Below, one piece after another: positions 60,565 through 63,144 of a stretch of 63,144 bases of DNA. The stretch comes from JAFARZ01 sp035651595 (GTDB lineage: Bacteria; Actinomycetota; Actinomycetes; Streptosporangiales; Streptosporangiaceae), in contig DASRFJ010000074.1 of assembly GCA_035651595.1 (NCBI GenBank), positions 1-63,144 of the forward strand, in the 5' to 3' direction. How positions within the stretch are numbered: position 1 is the stretch's first letter; each line of letters begins with the position of its first letter. The notes under the pieces were generated by a model. It was not told the origin of the DNA, did no database searches, and saw only the letters and a program-made list of their open reading frames with translations. The position numbers were made by a program, and so were the translations under genes.

Positions 60565-63144
60565 ATGGAAGCCGCGGGATATGACCACCTCAGCGTGGAG
60601 GCGGGGACCCGGGAGATCTGGGAATCCGCCGACGTGTACCGGTTCGTGCCCGGGGAGCACGGCGCGGTATTCACAGTGGACACCCCGCCGGCTTACGTAT
60701 CCGCGGACCACCTGCACGCGGGCCACGCGATGAGCTACTCGCAGGCCGATTTCATCGTGCGGTACCACCGGATGCGCGGCGAGCGGGTCTTCTACCCGAT
60801 GGGCTTCGACGACAACGGGCTGCCGACGGAGCGGTTCGTGGAACAGGCGCACGGCGTGCGGTCAGTGGACATGCCGCGCGCCGAGTTCGTGGCCCTGTGC
60901 CTGGCCGAGACGCGGCGGCTCGGCGCGGTCTACGAAGAGCTGTGGCGTCGGCTCGGTCTGTCGGTCGACTGGTCGCTGCGCTACTCGACCATAGACAAGC
61001 GCTGCCAGCGCATCGCGCAGACCAGCTTCATCAAGCTGCGGGAGCTCGGATATCTGCGGCGGGCGGAAGATCCGGTGCTGTGGTGCCCGCTCGACCGTAC
61101 CGCGCTGGCTCAGGCCGACATCGAAGACGCCGAACGGCATGGGTACCTGTTTCCGGTCACGTTCACCGGCCCGGACGGCAGGCCGCTCGAGATCGCCACC
61201 ACCCGTCCTGAGCTGCTGCCCGCCTGCGTGGCGCTGTACCACCACCCGTCGGATGGGCGGTACCGCGGGCTGACCACGGCCCGGGTGCCGCTGTTCGGGT
61301 ACGAGGTGCCGGTGCTGACCGACGACACCGTGGACCCGGAGTACGGGACCGGGCTGATGATGGTCTGCACGTTCGGCGATGGGGAGGACGTGCGGCGGTG
61401 GCGGCGCGACCGGCTGCCGCTGCGCATGGTGGTGACCGAGGACGGGCGGCTGGGGTCACTGGCAGGTTCTTATGCCGGGCTGACGCTCGGCGAGGCGCGC
61501 AAGGCGATCGTCGCGGAACTGGGTGTTACCGGCAAGCAGATCACGCATACGGTCGGCGTGCACGAGCGGTGCCAGACCCCGGCCGAATTCCAGATCCGGC
61601 CGCAGTGGTTCATCGCGGTGCGGGAGAACGCGGACCGGTTCCGGGCGCGGGCGGCCGAGCTGGAGTGGATACCGGAGTTCATGCGGCGCCGGCTCGAGGA
61701 CTGGATCGACGGCCTGAAGTGGGACTGGAACGTGTCCCGGCAGCGGCGCTACGGCGTGCCGTTCCCGGTGTGGTTCTGCACCAGATGCGGTGAGGCGGTG
61801 GTGGCGCGGCTCGAGGACCTGCCGGTGGATCCGCTGACGGACAAGCCGCCTGCTGATGCGTGCGCGTCCTGCGGCTCCGGTTCGTTCGAACCCGACCCGG
61901 ACGTGATGGACACCTGGGCCACGTCGTCGCTGACGCCGCAGATCATCCGTGGCTGGGGCACCGCAACGCTGTCCCTGCGGGTGCAGGCGTTCGAGATCAT
62001 CCGGACCTGGCTGTTCTACACAATCGTGCAGTCCGAGCTGAACTTCGGTCAGTTGCCGTGGCACTCGGCGATGATCTCGGGCTGGGGGCTGAACGAGCAG
62101 GGCCGCAAGCTGTCCAAGCGCACTCTGTCTAATCAAGCCGGGGGCTCGGCGCGGTACTCGCCGTCCGAGGTGATCGAGCGGTTCGGCGCGGACGCGCTGC
62201 GGCTGTGGGCGGCCAAGGCGCGCAGCGGCACCGACCTGCGCTACAACGAGAAGGACGTCCGGGCCGGCCGCAAGTTCGCGGTGAAGCTCTGGAACGTGGG
62301 GCGGTTCCTGTCGCTGAACCTGGGGGAGGGCGGGCCCGCCGGGGCGCCGGCCGACGTCCCTGGCCGGCCGCTGGTCGACCGGTGGGTGCTGTCTCACCTG
62401 GCGGACACCGTGGCGGAGGCCACGCGGTCCTTCGATGTGTACGACTACAGCGGGGCGTACCAGGCGTCGTCGCGGATGTTCTGGTCGGTGTACTGCGACC
62501 GGTACCTGGAAATGGTCAAGGACCGGGTTTCCGACGCGAGTGCGCAGTGGACGCTCTGGGAGACGTACCGGGTGCTGCTCGGGCTGTTCGCCCCGTTCGC
62601 GCCGTTCGTGACCGAGGAGATGTACCAGCGGTTCTACCGGCGGCACGAGCAGGCGGTGTCGCTGCACGTGACGCCGTGGCCTTCGGCCGATGCCGCGTGG
62701 GAGTCGGACCGGTCCGCCGTCGACCAGCTCGCGGTGATCCTCGACGCCACCCGGGCGCTGCGCAGTCAGCACAAACTGGGCAACTCGACCCGGCTGCGGC
62801 TGCTCACGCTCGAGGCTTCGTCGGCCGCGGCGGATGCCCTGCTCGCCCAGATCGCCGAACCGCTCCGCGTCGCCGCCCGCGCCGACGCCGTGTCGTTCGG
62901 CGCCGCGGACCACCCGAGCGGCGTCGACGGCGTCACCGTCTCCATCGCGGTATTACCCGGCGAGCAGTCGCAGGCGCCCGCGCCCCGTATCCGGCAGCCC
63001 CGCGCCTGTGCCTGGAGTGCAGCGTGCGGCTACCGGGACAGGAGCGCACCCGCAGTCCGTCAGCAACGTGGAAGATTTCCCCTTCGTGGAAGACCGGCCC
63101 TCGTGAACAGGGGTCCCGCTACCACAAAGGGGAAAACCACCACG
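60565..63144 (+). CDS. valS: archaeal-type valyl-tRNA synthetase, partial at the window end
   Basis: The frame is open for 860 codons without a stop to the window end. It is a class I synthetase: HIGH-type 'SADHLHAGHAMSYSQADFIV', 'GFDDNGLPTERFVEQ', zinc site 'CTRCGEAVV...CASCGSG', 'DTWATSSLTPQI' and KMSKS variant 'GRKLSKRTLSN'. 'LWRRLGLSVDWSLRYSTID' and 'LWCPLDRTALAQADIED' are features of archaeal ValRS, a form otherwise known in Rickettsia. After ~62990 the frame runs through repeat copy C, so the true C-terminus is near 'VLPGEQSQAPAP' or has been extended. It is probably a second, acquired ValRS. Confidence 0.85.
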   Translation, partial: MEAAGYDHLSVEAGTREIWESADVYRFVPGEHGAVFTVDTPPAYVSADHLHAGHAMSYSQADFIVRYHRMRGERVFYPMGFDDNGLPTERFVEQAHGVRSVDMPRAEFVALCLAETRRLGAVYEELWRRLGLSVDWSLRYSTIDKRCQRIAQTSFIKLRELGYLRRAEDPVLWCPLDRTALAQADIEDAERHGYLFPVTFTGPDGRPLEIATTRPELLPACVALYHHPSDGRYRGLTTARVPLFGYEVPVLTDDTVDPEYGTGLMMVCTFGDGEDVRRWRRDRLPLRMVVTEDGRLGSLAGSYAGLTLGEARKAIVAELGVTGKQITHTVGVHERCQTPAEFQIRPQWFIAVRENADRFRARAAELEWIPEFMRRRLEDWIDGLKWDWNVSRQRRYGVPFPVWFCTRCGEAVVARLEDLPVDPLTDKPPADACASCGSGSFEPDPDVMDTWATSSLTPQIIRGWGTATLSLRVQAFEIIRTWLFYTIVQSELNFGQLPWHSAMISGWGLNEQGRKLSKRTLSNQAGGSARYSPSEVIERFGADALRLWAAKARSGTDLRYNEKDVRAGRKFAVKLWNVGRFLSLNLGEGGPAGAPADVPGRPLVDRWVLSHLADTVAEATRSFDVYDYSGAYQASSRMFWSVYCDRYLEMVKDRVSDASAQWTLWETYRVLLGLFAPFAPFVTEEMYQRFYRRHEQAVSLHVTPWPSADAAWESDRSAVDQLAVILDATRALRSQHKLGNSTRLRLLTLEASSAAADALLAQIAEPLRVAARADAVSFGAADHPSGVDGVTVSIAVLPGEQSQAPAPRIRQPRACAWSAACGYRDRSAPAVRQQRGRFPLRGRPALVNRGPATTKGKTTT
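63005..63144 (+). repeat. dispersed hairpin repeat, copy C (truncated by the window end)
   Basis: It matches copy B from CCTGTGCCTGGAGTGC onward and copy A through GGGAAAACCACCACG. The outer stem is CCCCTTCGTGG/CCACAAAGGGG with one C-A mismatch, i.e. intermediate between A and B. It lies inside the open ValRS frame without breaking it. Confidence 0.85.

Overview
The window is high-GC DNA from an actinobacterium, probably a spore- or mycelium-forming one. The evidence is a WhiB-family regulator, a SARP/AfsR-type activator, the linked tkt-tal-zwf-opcA-pgl operon with the actinobacterial factor OpcA, DUF1707, an actinobacterial sulfur leader peptide, ricin-lectin secreted glycosidases, and frequent GTG/TTG starts and leaderless promoters. 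I cannot place it to genus. No rRNA, tRNA, CRISPR array or complete insertion sequence was seen.

Layout. 0-5 kb: small regulators and transporters showing decay: an ArsR-like gene, an ankyrin-gene stub, a divergent MFS/MarR pair with facing leaderless promoters, and an ArsR-MFS operon whose transporter is internally deleted. 5-8.7 kb: methyltransferase, secreted Kelch/NHL-like protein, MenB. 8.8-12.5 kb: ABC-2 exporter plus NarL-type two-component system. 12.6-15.9 kb: a compact accessory (conflict-type) block: a DUF6036-like nucleotidyltransferase pair, then an XRE regulator followed by a TIR protein with an amyloid-like tail motif. 15.9-23.5 kb: housekeeping: RibD-like reductase, GlgX, a sulfite-reduction operon (sir, zinc ribbon, cysH, chelatase) behind a conserved leader peptide, a phosphoribosyltransferase and a WhiB protein. 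24-26 kb: a protein with a very long Tyr/Gln/Gly low-complexity tail. 26.6-30.7 kb: membrane proteins. 30.6-38.2 kb: ctaA and the oxidative/non-oxidative pentose phosphate operon, giving NADPH and pentoses. 38.8-45.3 kb: EamA exporter, ABC exporter, SDR, flavin/PNPOx-like protein, permease, zinc-less DksA-like protein, DHFR-like reductase. 45.5-51.5 kb: AfsR-like regulator and a CtpE-like P-type ATPase. 51.4-58.9 kb: a polysaccharide region (LacI regulator, GH18-lectin, beta-helix-lectin, GH26-like enzyme, ankyrin protein). 59-63.1 kb: metallophosphoesterase and an archaeal-type ValRS running off the end.

Repeats give the most unusual signals. (1) Two 304-306 bp elements with 18-bp terminal inverted repeats (26.2 and 38.3 kb) lie in opposite orientation, yet their 58-bp palindromic core has the same orientation and is identical, so the core has flipped relative to the flanks in one copy. 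(2) A roughly 120-160 bp family (4.9, 59.0 and 63.0 kb) carries a hairpin with a compensatory base pair; one copy is read in frame by the ValRS ORF. (3) A G-tract block is inserted in frame in ctaA. Together with the pseudogenes they show a genome being reshaped by small non-autonomous elements.
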